IMG/VR virus record: IMGVR_UViG_3300045968_000340
Location: 1-20,954 of that record
DNA length: 20,954 nucleotides
Strand: one strand, 5' to 3'
From: a virus
Shown here: piece by piece, positions 6,268 to 12,115 of the stretch
Numbering within the stretch: position 1 is the stretch's first letter
Layout: every line of letters starts with the position of its first letter
The notes under the pieces: model-generated
The model's input: the letters and a program-made list of their open reading frames with translations, nothing else
The model's database searches: none
What the model was told of the DNA's origin: nothing
Made by a program: the position numbers and the translations under genes

Positions 6268-6636
6268 ATGTGGACCGACCGCTATCGCGGGACGGATAGG
6301 TTCCTCGGCCGCGTCGTGCAGCACTGGGACGTGTTCGTCATTTGGATGTGGTTCCGGCTTTCACCGTCGGCACAGTTGTTACGGCGGGCGCGGCGGGAGG
6401 CACTGGTGCGGCGGGAGGCACTGATGAACAACTCTGACTTTCCGACCGTCCCGCCCAACCGCGAGATTCGCCAAGGCGACATCCCCGTCCCGAAGCAAGC
6501 GCGCGAGCTCCACCCCGTCGGCGCAACCGACCTGGCGCGCGAGCATCGCCGGGCGATGGCGGCCGCGCGGCGCCGCGTGACGCTCCTCCTGGTCGTCGCG
6601 ATCGCGGTGGCGCTCGTCGGCTGGTGGATCTGGTAG
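6268..6636 (+). CDS. Small C-terminally anchored membrane protein
   Basis: A 122-residue protein with a basic region followed by a single strong membrane segment at the very end (VTLLLVVAIAVALVGWWIW). This is typical of a tail-anchored inner-membrane protein, or of a holin/spanin-like small protein. The N-terminal part has a second hydrophobic patch (VFVIWMWFRL). Three in-frame starts are possible. ATG 6268 has GAGGG just before it. GTG 6406 and ATG 6424 lie at the ends of two copies of an 18-bp tandem repeat that carries GGGAGG. The shortest form (MNNSDF..., 70 aa) would lack the N-terminal hydrophobic patch. There are no lysis-gene neighbours, so a lysis role is not supported. Confidence 0.68.
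   Translation: MWTDRYRGTDRFLGRVVQHWDVFVIWMWFRLSPSAQLLRRARREALVRREALMNNSDFPTVPPNREIRQGDIPVPKQARELHPVGATDLAREHRRAMAAARRRVTLLLVVAIAVALVGWWIW
6391..6426. repeat. 18-bp tandem duplication carrying RBS and start codon
   Basis: CGGCGGGAGGCACTGGTG (6391-6408) is followed at once by CGGCGGGAGGCACTGATG (6409-6426), 17 of 18 identical. Each copy has GGGAGG about 5 nt before a potential start (GTG 6406, ATG 6424) in the frame of the surrounding gene. In protein it duplicates RREALV/RREALM. Confidence 0.8.
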
Positions 6637-6640
6637 ACCC

Positions 6641-6871
6641 ATGGCTGAGGACGAGGATATCGAGGACCTGGGCCCCTGCTGCGCGTGCGGCGGCTCAGGC
6701 GCGCGCAATCTGAGGATGCTGCCGTGGAAGGCGCCGATGCCCGGCCGCGGGTGGGGCTGCGTGGTGTGCGGGTTGGCGCCAGACGGTGCCATCGCCGTGC
6801 TCTGCGACAGAAGTTCGCCACCACACCGAAGCCCCCGAACAGTCCGCCGGCCACGGACGCGCTCCGCCTGA
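6641..6871 (+). CDS. Zinc-ribbon phage protein, probably frameshifted at its end
   Basis: A 76-residue frame. It begins with a Cys knuckle (CCACGGSGARNL), then the conserved-looking stretch APMPGRGWGCVVCGLAPDGA followed by IAVLCD. That GWGCVVCGLxxDGAxAVLCD signature belongs to a small zinc-ribbon type I recall from many phage genomes, function unknown. After LCD the frame turns into Ser/Pro/Arg-rich sequence (RSSPPHRSPRTVRRP) that does not look natural. The next frame from 6808 (QKFATTPKPPNSPPATD...) reads better and stays open to 7026. A lost base near 6808 would explain this. The gene sits 4 bp after the membrane-protein gene. Confidence 0.62.
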   Translation: MAEDEDIEDLGPCCACGGSGARNLRMLPWKAPMPGRGWGCVVCGLAPDGAIAVLCDRSSPPHRSPRTVRRPRTRSA

Positions 6872-6894
6872 ACGGCCGGAATCAGTCGCAAGTC

Positions 6895-7026
6895 GTGACC
6901 GCCGCATGCGGCTGCCTGGTGCTCGATGACGAGCGCTGCCGCGAGTGTGGACGATGCGGTAGCCGCGGAACCGAATGGGCCGGCTGCTGCGATTGTCCAG
7001 AAGGAGACGACAATGGCCACCGATAG
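6895..7026 (+). CDS. Small Cys-rich ORF, possibly the 3' part of a frameshifted gene
   Basis: A 43-residue frame from GTG 6895, with eight cysteines: ACGCLVLDDERCRECGRCGSR and then GCCDCPEGD. The cysteine spacing (CGC...CxxCxxC...CCDC) suggests zinc binding. The frame is open back to about 6808, where it could join the upstream zinc-ribbon ORF if one base were missing there, giving a protein of about 128 residues. As an independent gene its start has no good ribosome binding site. Its end overlaps the start of the recombinase remnant by 14 bp. Confidence 0.35.
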   Translation: MTAACGCLVLDDERCRECGRCGSRGTEWAGCCDCPEGDDNGHR

Positions 7027-7280
7027 ACCGCTGCGCGCTGCCCTCTACGCCCGTGTCAGCACCACCGACCAGACGACCGAGAACCAGGTAATGGAGCTCC
7101 GGCGCTACGCCGAGGCCCGCGGCTGGACCGTCGCCGACTACATCGACAACGGCATCAGCGGGACGAAGGAACGCCGGCCGGCACTCGACCGGCTCATGGC
7201 CGATGCCCGCCGCCGACGCTTCGACGTGCTGATCGTCTGGCGGCTCGACCGGCTCGGCCGCGACCTGAGCGTCGAGATCG

Positions 7281-7403
7281 ATGCCGAGATTCTCTATGCG
7301 TGCGCCGGCTATCCGGCGAGTGTTCCTGCTCCAGCGCCCCGATCGGGATGCGTCCGTAGGTCGCCACGCGCACGACGAGACGAAGCACCGGGAGGACGGG
7401 TAG
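7281..7403 (+). CDS. Short ORF between recombinase remnant and repeat (doubtful)
   Basis: A 40-codon frame, ATG 7281 to TAG 7401, ending in a charged His/Asp/Arg-rich stretch (VFLLQRPDRDASVGRHAHDE). The TAG is followed directly by a GTG (7404), which opens the first copy of the 38-bp repeat, like the gene junctions elsewhere. It could be the 3' end of a lost gene that came with the recombination junction. There is no known motif and no good ribosome binding site. Confidence 0.22.
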   Translation: MPRFSMRAPAIRRVFLLQRPDRDASVGRHAHDETKHREDG

Positions 7404-7406
7404 GTG

Positions 7407-7444
7407 CCGCGCCGCGCGGAAGCGCCGCCGATGCACTTCGACGG
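7407..7444 (+). repeat. 38-bp direct repeat, left copy
   Basis: Matches 7929-7966 at 36 of 38 positions, with an exact offset of 522 bp. It encodes PRRAEAPPMHFDG after a GTG at 7404, the same protein start as the intact gene at 7923-8147. It is therefore a duplicated 5' gene end flanking the regulator gene. Seven bases separate it from the regulator's stop codon. Confidence 0.8.
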
Positions 7445-7450
7445 TCTGGA

Positions 7451-7792
7451 TCAGGCGGCGCGCACGGTGAAGTCCACACGGATGGCATCGAAGGGGAACA
7501 CCACGCGGCCGGTTTCGGTCGTGTCCACGAGGCCGGCATCGATCAGGGCATGGACGTCACCGTGAACAGCTTTCACGTCGCGGGCGACCCGGCGGGCGAC
7601 GTCGCGATAAGTGAGTGGCCCTTGACCGGCCATCGCCTTGAGCACTTCCCAGCGCTTGGCGGTGAGCACCTTCCAGAGCAGTTCTGGCGAGGCAAAGCTG
7701 ATCCGGGCTCCGTGTTTCTTGCCGCGGAACGCGTCGAGCGCGCGGCGTGTCACCTCGTCCCGTGACGCGACCTCCAAGGTTACCGTCTTCAT
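7451..7792 (-). CDS. Orphan antitoxin-like winged-helix regulator (HVO_A0114-type)
   Basis: A 113-residue protein starting MKTVTLEVASRDEVTRRALD. A segment ISFASPELLWKVLTAKRWEVLKAM leads into a winged helix (GPLTYRDVARRVARDVKAVHGDVHALIDAGLV) and a short beta end (GRVVFPFDAIRVDF). I recognise the layout as the HVO_A0114-type predicted regulators, usually partnered with a small toxin gene next door. No partner is visible here, so it seems orphaned. ATG 7792 has GGAGG 8 nt upstream. A TTGACA promoter and an inverted repeat lie upstream (7826-7865), fitting autoregulation. The gene runs against all its neighbours and is bracketed by the 38-bp direct repeat, so it is probably an insertion. Confidence 0.78.
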   Translation of the reverse strand: MKTVTLEVASRDEVTRRALDAFRGKKHGARISFASPELLWKVLTAKRWEVLKAMAGQGPLTYRDVARRVARDVKAVHGDVHALIDAGLVDTTETGRVVFPFDAIRVDFTVRAA

Positions 7793-7825
7793 CGTCGTGG
7801 CCTCCAGGCGTCCACGTCCGCCCAG

Positions 7826-7865
7826 GAATACCAACCGCGCCGGTGTGTTGTCAATTACTCCAACA
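7826..7865 (-). promoter_or_regulatory. Promoter and candidate operator of the orphan regulator
   Basis: On the minus strand, -35 TTGACA (7854-7849) and -10-like GTATTC (7831-7826) are separated by 17 bp. An inverted repeat TGTTG-N10-CAACA (7846-7865) overlaps the -35 box, placed as expected for a repressor site of the gene at 7792. Confidence 0.55.
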
Positions 7866-7922
7866 GCATAGGCGCCCGCCGGGCGAGGCGCTGCGGCTGG
7901 GCGTGGCCGAATGGGGCGAGTC

Positions 7923-8147
7923 GTGACCCCGCGCCGCGCGGAGCCGCCGCCGATGCACTTCGACGGGGTCTTCCACTGGTACACGGAGTGGTTCAGCGAA
8001 TCGGATGATCGCTGCTGCTACTGTCGCGGGCCGATCGCCGAGGACAGCGTGCCGCTGATTCTGTGGAAGGACGTCGGGCGCCAGACGTGGATGGCGCGGT
8101 TCTGCGAGACGTGTACGCCGCGGTTGCTGGCGCGGCTGGGAGGATGA
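7923..8147 (+). CDS. Small zinc-finger-like phage protein
   Basis: A 74-residue protein, start GTG 7923 chosen because the duplicated copy upstream also begins with a GTG at the same place (7404); ATG 7911 is an in-frame alternative. After PRRAEPPPMHFDG it reads FHWYTEWFSES, then CCYCRGPIAEDSVPLILWK and RFCETCTPRLL. Those two CxxC-type knuckles (about 30-33 and 62-65) fit a small zinc-ribbon. Such proteins are common among phage early genes, with unknown function. The first ~14 residues exist a second time at 7404-7446, upstream of the inserted regulator. Confidence 0.65.
   Translation: MTPRRAEPPPMHFDGVFHWYTEWFSESDDRCCYCRGPIAEDSVPLILWKDVGRQTWMARFCETCTPRLLARLGG
7929..7966 (+). repeat. 38-bp direct repeat, right copy
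   Basis: Second copy of the repeat at 7407-7444, with mismatches at 7943-7944. It lies inside the intact gene 7923-8147, near its start. The pair brackets the minus-strand regulator and its promoter. Confidence 0.8.
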
Positions 8148-8333
8148 ATGCCCCCGACATTCAAGAGCTTCAAGAACACGTCGGATCGTCTTCGCGAACA
8201 GTGGCTGAAGGCGCCGCGTGCATCACTGCCGCTTGGCGGTCGAAACGTGAGGTCGGCTCAATGTCAACCGATTTATGACATGAGAAACCAAACGTCGATG
8301 CTTGACTTGCGGCGATTGGGCATGTTGATCTAA
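8148..8333 (+). CDS. Short hypothetical ORF, perhaps truncated
   Basis: A 61-residue frame from ATG 8148, preceded by GGGAGG (8138-8143) at a usable distance. An overlapping frame from ATG 8144 (44 aa, ATGA junction) is also possible, but the ribosome binding site would be too close. The first 30 residues, MPPTFKSFKNTSDRLREQWL, are plausible. The end (RNVRSAQCQPIYDMRNQTS) comes from lower-GC sequence unlike the phage genes, so the original gene was perhaps cut by arrival of the accessory island near 8230. Function unknown. Confidence 0.38.
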   Translation: MPPTFKSFKNTSDRLREQWLKAPRASLPLGGRNVRSAQCQPIYDMRNQTSMLDLRRLGMLI

Positions 8334-8339
8334 CTCAAC

Positions 8340-8374
8340 GAAACGGACCGTCATCGTTAGTGACGGCCCGTTTC
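8340..8374. terminator. Strong hairpin, possible terminator before the HNH-helicase operon
   Basis: GAAACGG-A-CCGTCA (8340-8353) pairs with TGACGG-C-CCGTTTC (8361-8374) around a 7-nt loop, giving a 14-position stem with a single A/C mismatch. The 3' side ends TTTCTC, a weak U-tract. It separates the truncated early genes from the accessory operon, so it probably insulates that operon from read-through. Confidence 0.55.
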
Positions 8375-8487
8375 TCGCCCTCGCTCGGCGCTGCGGTGAC
8401 AGCCCGACTCGAAAGCTGAAACCAAACATAGCGCAGGTCACGTCGGTAAGCGCGCGCGGGCCTTCCTCAAACAAGGAGCGCACACCT

Positions 8488-10611
8488 GTGTCTCGGCACT
8501 TACATCGGTGGTCCCCCGGCGATCGACGCATCCTCTTCACGACGAGTGGTGGCAAGTGCAAGAAGTGCGGCGCTTCCATCACGTTCGATAACTTCCATGC
8601 GGCGCACATGCGCGCAGCCAGCCACGGCGGCCCGCCGATCCCCTCGAACGGCGAGGCATGGTGCGGACCCTGTAACTGGAAGAACCAGGACCGCGATGTT
8701 CGCGACACCCGCGTAACACCCCGGCCATGGCAGCACGAGGCGCTCCCGATCGTTCTCGAAGCCCTCGCAATGCAAAAGGTGGCGACGGTGATGGCCGCGC
8801 CCGGCGCTGGAAAGACGATATTTGCGGGGCTTGTGTTCGCTGCGGGCCAACACGCTGGACGCTGGAATCGTTTGCTGGTTTTGGTACCACGATTACCGCT
8901 GGTGGAACAGTGGGCCGACGACTTACTGGAGAGCTATCACATCGAACTCGACACATACACCGGCGCGCGGACGACTGGGCTCGAACTGGAGAAGACCGAT
9001 GGTATCTGCATGACGTACCAGGCCCTGCTGATGCCGCGCGTCCAGGAGCTCCATCGACGCGCCATGGCGAGGACGCCGACCCTGGTCGTCCTCGACGAGG
9101 TGCATCACCTCGGCGAGCCCGTACAGAAAGACGAGGATCCACGAGCCTGGGCGAGTGCGGTGCGAGAGGTAGTCGGTGACCTCGAAGTTGGCCTCAATGT
9201 GGCTGGCGTAATGAACCTCTCCGGAACTCTGTTCCGTACGTCCCCACGGGAACGGATCTCCACTGTCCAGTACACAGATGTCGTCGGCGAGCAGGACGCC
9301 CCCCGCATCGAAGCAATCGCGAATTACGCCATCCACCCGGAGCGCCTCGTACGTGAGGGCGTCCTCCGGCCTCCTGATTTGTACCGTCTCGACGCAAAAG
9401 TCGAGCTCGTGAACTTGGCCAGTGCAGAAATGACGTCTGCCCGAGTCGCAGATCTTACAGACGACGCGGAGAAACGGGTGACGTTGCGCCGCCTTCCGCA
9501 GACGCCCGAATGGATCTCGCACATGGTCGCCGTGACGTTGCGCCAACTCAGAAAGCGTCACGAAGACAGCAAGGGTGCTCCGGTGAAGGCGCTTATCGTC
9601 GCCTCGAGGCAGACCATGGCGGCCGCATTCGCCGAAGAAGTCAACAGGCAGATGAAGGCCGCCGGCCTGCAGCCTTTGGCGGAATGCGTGGTGTCGGCTG
9701 ACGGTGCCGATGCCTATCGCAGGTTGGATGCGTTCAGAAAGAAGGATCGGGTAGGAGTGCTGTGCACCGTAGGGATGGCGGGCGAAGGTTACAACTGCCC
9801 GGATATCGCCGTTATCACGTACGCCACGAACATTCAGACGGTTCAGTACGTGCGTCAGGTCGTGGCGCGAGGCCAACGCGTGACCGAACGGGAAAAGAGG
9901 AACGGCCAGGTGCTGACCACGGCCATCATCTTGCCGGACGTGCAGGGGCTCGTCGATCTGTTTACGGACATCCTTGCCCCAATGGTGCACAACATCGCCG
10001 CGCCGACCGATGGCGCCAGTAATCCAACGGTTGGGCCAGACAAGACGCCATCCGGGTCGCCAGCGGCGCCGGCGTGGAGCGACACCGATCTGGTCGGTGT
10101 CCACGATCCGGCGGTCAACATCGTGTCTACGGTGGGCACCGGTGGAACATTCGACGTGAATCCGATCTATGAAGAGGTCGTAGGACCGGCTTTACGCGAA
10201 GTGGATCTACCTCAGACGTGGTGGCCGCGCGTTACACATGCGATTCAGGCACTCGATGTGAGAAGACCGTTTCAACCGGCCATCCTTGGTGCGACTCCAA
10301 CGGCGGTGATCGAGGGTGGCGATCCAGTGCGCCGGCCCTTGACTCAGCGCGAACATCACCAGGTTTATCGCGACCGATTCAAGCAGGCCCACAAGTGGTG
10401 GGCGGCGATCCCGGCGCGTAGCGGGGGCCAAGCCATCGACCATTTCATCGCGGAGATTAAGGAGAAAGCCGGCATCCGGGACATCGATCGTGCGACACCA
10501 GAGCAACTGAAACGAGCTTGCTCGATCGCGCTGTCTCGCATTCGAGAGTGGTGCGATCGAATGGGAACCCGGTTGCCGAGGTGGGCTCGCGCCGTAGAGG
10601 ACGAGTCATGA
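8488..10611 (+). CDS. HNH nuclease-SF2 helicase fusion protein
   Basis: A 707-residue protein starting at GTG 8488, with AAGGAG at 8474-8479. Residues 20-70 form a zinc-type HNH nuclease: Cys24/Cys27, AAHMRAASHGG (His40, His46), Asn54, Cys59/Cys62. A superfamily 2 helicase core follows: WQHEAL before the P-loop, APGAGKT (104-110), DEVHH (203-207), SGT (245-247), VGMAGEGYNCPD (428-439), and RQVVARGQR (456-464), a motif VI in which the usual Gly is Ala. Residues 500-707 match nothing I know. The layout suits a DNA-translocating nuclease that attacks invading DNA, or a replication/repair enzyme. It overlaps the next gene by ATGA. GC content is visibly lower than in the head genes, suggesting transfer. 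Biochemical role is inference. Confidence 0.8.
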   Translation: MSRHLHRWSPGDRRILFTTSGGKCKKCGASITFDNFHAAHMRAASHGGPPIPSNGEAWCGPCNWKNQDRDVRDTRVTPRPWQHEALPIVLEALAMQKVATVMAAPGAGKTIFAGLVFAAGQHAGRWNRLLVLVPRLPLVEQWADDLLESYHIELDTYTGARTTGLELEKTDGICMTYQALLMPRVQELHRRAMARTPTLVVLDEVHHLGEPVQKDEDPRAWASAVREVVGDLEVGLNVAGVMNLSGTLFRTSPRERISTVQYTDVVGEQDAPRIEAIANYAIHPERLVREGVLRPPDLYRLDAKVELVNLASAEMTSARVADLTDDAEKRVTLRRLPQTPEWISHMVAVTLRQLRKRHEDSKGAPVKALIVASRQTMAAAFAEEVNRQMKAAGLQPLAECVVSADGADAYRRLDAFRKKDRVGVLCTVGMAGEGYNCPDIAVITYATNIQTVQYVRQVVARGQRVTEREKRNGQVLTTAIILPDVQGLVDLFTDILAPMVHNIAAPTDGASNPTVGPDKTPSGSPAAPAWSDTDLVGVHDPAVNIVSTVGTGGTFDVNPIYEEVVGPALREVDLPQTWWPRVTHAIQALDVRRPFQPAILGATPTAVIEGGDPVRRPLTQREHHQVYRDRFKQAHKWWAAIPARSGGQAIDHFIAEIKEKAGIRDIDRATPEQLKRACSIALSRIREWCDRMGTRLPRWARAVEDES

Positions 10612-11342
10612 ACTCGAGAGAGCTCAAGACCCACGGCGCTCGAGTCGATCAATTTGCGCGCGCCGTCCCCAACATGGGTCGACTGGGCGATCTCACACGC
10701 GCCGCAGTAGAGATGCTGCGGTCGAGCGATTGGCGCGATTACAGCGACGCGACTGGCTCTTACCACTTCCTCCCCGGCGAGTTCGACTACTTCCTCGCGC
10801 TGCAGACGGTAGATGCGCGCGACGTCGCGAGGTTCTTGTTGTCGCCGGAAGAGCGGATGGAGCTCGCCCAGGCGATGGATCACACCCGGACCGGTGAAGA
10901 GAGTTACCGGCGAACGCTTGAGCAGGTTGCGACGGAGCATCCGCATGCGGCGCGGAGCCTCACAGATTACTGGGGCCGATTCGGATGGGGTGACGGAAAG
11001 CATCCGGTCAGCACGCGTACGCTCATTCGCGCCCGCACCGGAGTGACTCCAGAAGAGCACGCTCGGCAAACCCGCATGAAGCGGCTGCGACAGCTCGCGA
11101 ACGGCTGGCGGGATCGCGTCGCCCGCGTCGTCGAGGCCGCGGAGGGCTTTTCCCGGGAGGAGCTCCTCGCCGCGATCGAGGCGCTTCAGGAGCTCGCGCG
11201 TGAGGCACCTAAACTCGCGGGCGCTGAAACGTGGCGACGCGATGCCGAAGAGCTCGATTGGTCTGATGTGGAATGCGCTAAACGCTGGAAGGTGTCTCGG
11301 TCGACGGCAAGCTCGCGCCTGGCCCGCCTCCGCGCCGAATGA
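10608..11342 (+). CDS. Partner of the HNH-helicase, with C-terminal helix-turn-helix
   Basis: A 244-residue protein whose ATG overlaps the helicase stop (ATGA), so the two are almost certainly made together. I do not recognise the first 130 residues (...YHFLPGEFDYFLALQTVDARDVARFLL...). Residues 155-215 are a long charged helical region (FSREELLAAIEALQELARE). The last ~25 residues, DVECAKRWKVSRSTASSRLARL, have the form of a helix-turn-helix. It may recruit the helicase to DNA, or regulate the operon by binding the 27-bp palindrome that starts 10 bp after its stop. Coupling and proximity support a functional pair; the mechanism is unknown. Confidence 0.75.
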   Translation: MNSRELKTHGARVDQFARAVPNMGRLGDLTRAAVEMLRSSDWRDYSDATGSYHFLPGEFDYFLALQTVDARDVARFLLSPEERMELAQAMDHTRTGEESYRRTLEQVATEHPHAARSLTDYWGRFGWGDGKHPVSTRTLIRARTGVTPEEHARQTRMKRLRQLANGWRDRVARVVEAAEGFSREELLAAIEALQELAREAPKLAGAETWRRDAEELDWSDVECAKRWKVSRSTASSRLARLRAE

Positions 11343-11351
11343 TTTTAGAGA

Positions 11352-11378
11352 TGCTGCATTATCGTCGATAATGCAGCA
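11352..11378. promoter_or_regulatory. 27-bp near-perfect palindrome
   Basis: The arm TGCTGCATTATCG (11352-11364), a single central T (11365), then its exact complement CGATAATGCAGCA (11366-11378). The stem is AT-balanced and no T-run follows, so an operator or protein-binding site is more likely than an intrinsic terminator. It lies between the HNH-helicase pair and a small ORF starting at 11395. Confidence 0.75.
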
Positions 11379-11394
11379 AGGGGCGGAGACCTCA

Positions 11395-11589
11395 ATGCCA
11401 AGTGCGGAGCGCTGGAGCGAGCAGTTGACCAAGGCACGAGCCGACGCGGCGCTCAGCGCGTACTCGACCGCGCTGGACTGGCTCCGACGCTATCCCGCGG
11501 CGGAAGTGGAACGACTTCTGGAAGAGAAGGTCGAAGAGAAACGCGCGGCGCTCCGGGAACGACTGCGGCGCGAGGCGGACCGGATTTAG
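11395..11589 (+). CDS. Small coiled-coil protein
   Basis: A 64-residue, highly charged, all-helical protein: MPSAERWSEQLTKARADAAL, then VERLLEEKVEEKRAALRERLRRE. GGAG at 11385-11388 lies 6 nt before ATG 11395. An in-frame ATG at 11371 sits inside the right arm of the palindrome. It follows the HNH-helicase operon on the same strand and may be a third member, under control of the palindrome. Its TAG overlaps by 3 bp the stop of the convergent minus-strand gene. No family is recognised. Confidence 0.62.
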   Translation: MPSAERWSEQLTKARADAALSAYSTALDWLRRYPAAEVERLLEEKVEEKRAALRERLRREADRI

Positions 11590-11873
11590 TCCAGCGGTTC
11601 TATCCACCAGGTGCGCAACGTCACTTCTCCTCCGCCACGCAACGCGACGAGATAGGACGCGCGCACGTCTCCGGTGCGCACCACCTGTGCGGTGCGCCCC
11701 CGGTAGGCGAGGGGCGCCGTCTCCTTGACGCGGACGCGCTCGCCAGGCTGGTACTTGGGCTTCCGGCCCGCGAGCTGCGCATTGCGCTTCAGTGCGGCCA
11801 GCTTGCGTTCGGTCATCACCGAACCGCCGAGGCGCCCGAGTGCGACGGCGTGCGGGTTCTTCCGCTTCGCCAT
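11586..11873 (-). CDS. Third gene of the toxin-antitoxin operon (SH3-like small protein)
   Basis: A 95-residue basic protein, starting MAKRKNPHAVALGRLGGSVM, with KLAALKRNAQLAGRKPKY. That is followed by a beta-rich part, YQPGERVRVKETAPLAYRGRTAQVV, ending in LRTWWIEPLD. The GERVRV...A.YRGRTAxVV layout looks like an SH3/KOW-type small barrel. Similar proteins occur as stand-alone small genes in many bacteria; no function is known to me. ATG 11873 overlaps the TGA of the zinc-finger antitoxin gene by one base, so it is the last gene of a three-gene minus-strand operon. TTG 11876 is an alternative start. Confidence 0.68.
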   Translation of the reverse strand: MAKRKNPHAVALGRLGGSVMTERKLAALKRNAQLAGRKPKYQPGERVRVKETAPLAYRGRTAQVVRTGDVRASYLVALRGGGEVTLRTWWIEPLD

Positions 11874-12115
11874 CAAGCGACCTTTGCGGCGAAGTCGCGC
11901 ACGGCGTAGGTCACACCAGACGCCAGCACGGACTCGTGCAGGCGCTCGAGCTGGCGCACGATCTCGCCATCGAAATACGCATGGCCGCAGTTGTCGCAGA
12001 TGTCCGCGGGGATGTGCTGCACGATGACGGCGGTGGCCTCGCGCGTCAAGGTCAGCGAGGCCTCGCCGGCGGCCAGCTCGCCAGTCTTGCAGAACACGCA
12101 GCGGGAGGCGCTCAT
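11873..12115 (-). CDS. YgiT-type zinc-finger antitoxin (MqsA-like N-terminus)
   Basis: An 80-residue protein with MSASRCVFCKTGEL (Cys6, Cys9), then a strand-rich middle and ADICDNCGHAYFDGEIVRQLERL, holding the second CxxC. This is the zinc-binding domain known as the YgiT-type finger, found in MqsA and in short antitoxins that lack MqsA's DNA-binding half. It is usually paired with a DUF4258 or MqsR-like toxin gene immediately upstream, as here (ATGA-like overlap, 12112-12115). Expected role: bind and neutralise the toxin. With no C-terminal HTH, it probably cannot repress the operon by itself. Assignment rests on the Cys pattern and the neighbour. Confidence 0.82.
   Translation of the reverse strand: MSASRCVFCKTGELAAGEASLTLTREATAVIVQHIPADICDNCGHAYFDGEIVRQLERLHESVLASGVTYAVRDFAAKVA

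Larger units (their letters stand above)
7013..7765 (+). pseudogene. Serine recombinase, truncated after the first half of the catalytic domain
   Basis: It starts at ATG 7013 with GAAGGAG upstream (about 7000-7006). Residues 7-85 are an unmistakable resolvase/invertase N-terminus: AALYARVSTTDQ with nucleophile Ser16, then DNGISGTKERRPALDRLM and VLIVWRLDRLGRD. Family members continue with the rest of the ~140-residue catalytic domain, a long helix and a DNA-binding domain. None of that is present. Likeness stops at about base 7268. The frame stays open to 7765, but that tail is the antisense shadow of the regulator gene at 7451-7792. The product would lack DNA binding and is presumably inactive for integration. 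It marks an old recombination junction at the left edge of the accessory region. Confidence 0.7.

Noticed and set aside
7270-7765. C-terminal part of the serine recombinase frame as real protein
   Set aside because: It has no recombinase motifs and lies antisense to the conserved winged-helix regulator; the frame is open by chance.
8923-10104. Minus-strand ORF (393 codons) opposite the helicase
   Set aside because: The plus strand shows ordered SF2 motifs over the same bases; the antisense translation has no recognisable domain.
11352-11378. Rho-independent terminator
   Set aside because: The stem is not GC-rich and AAGGGGCGG follows instead of a T-run.
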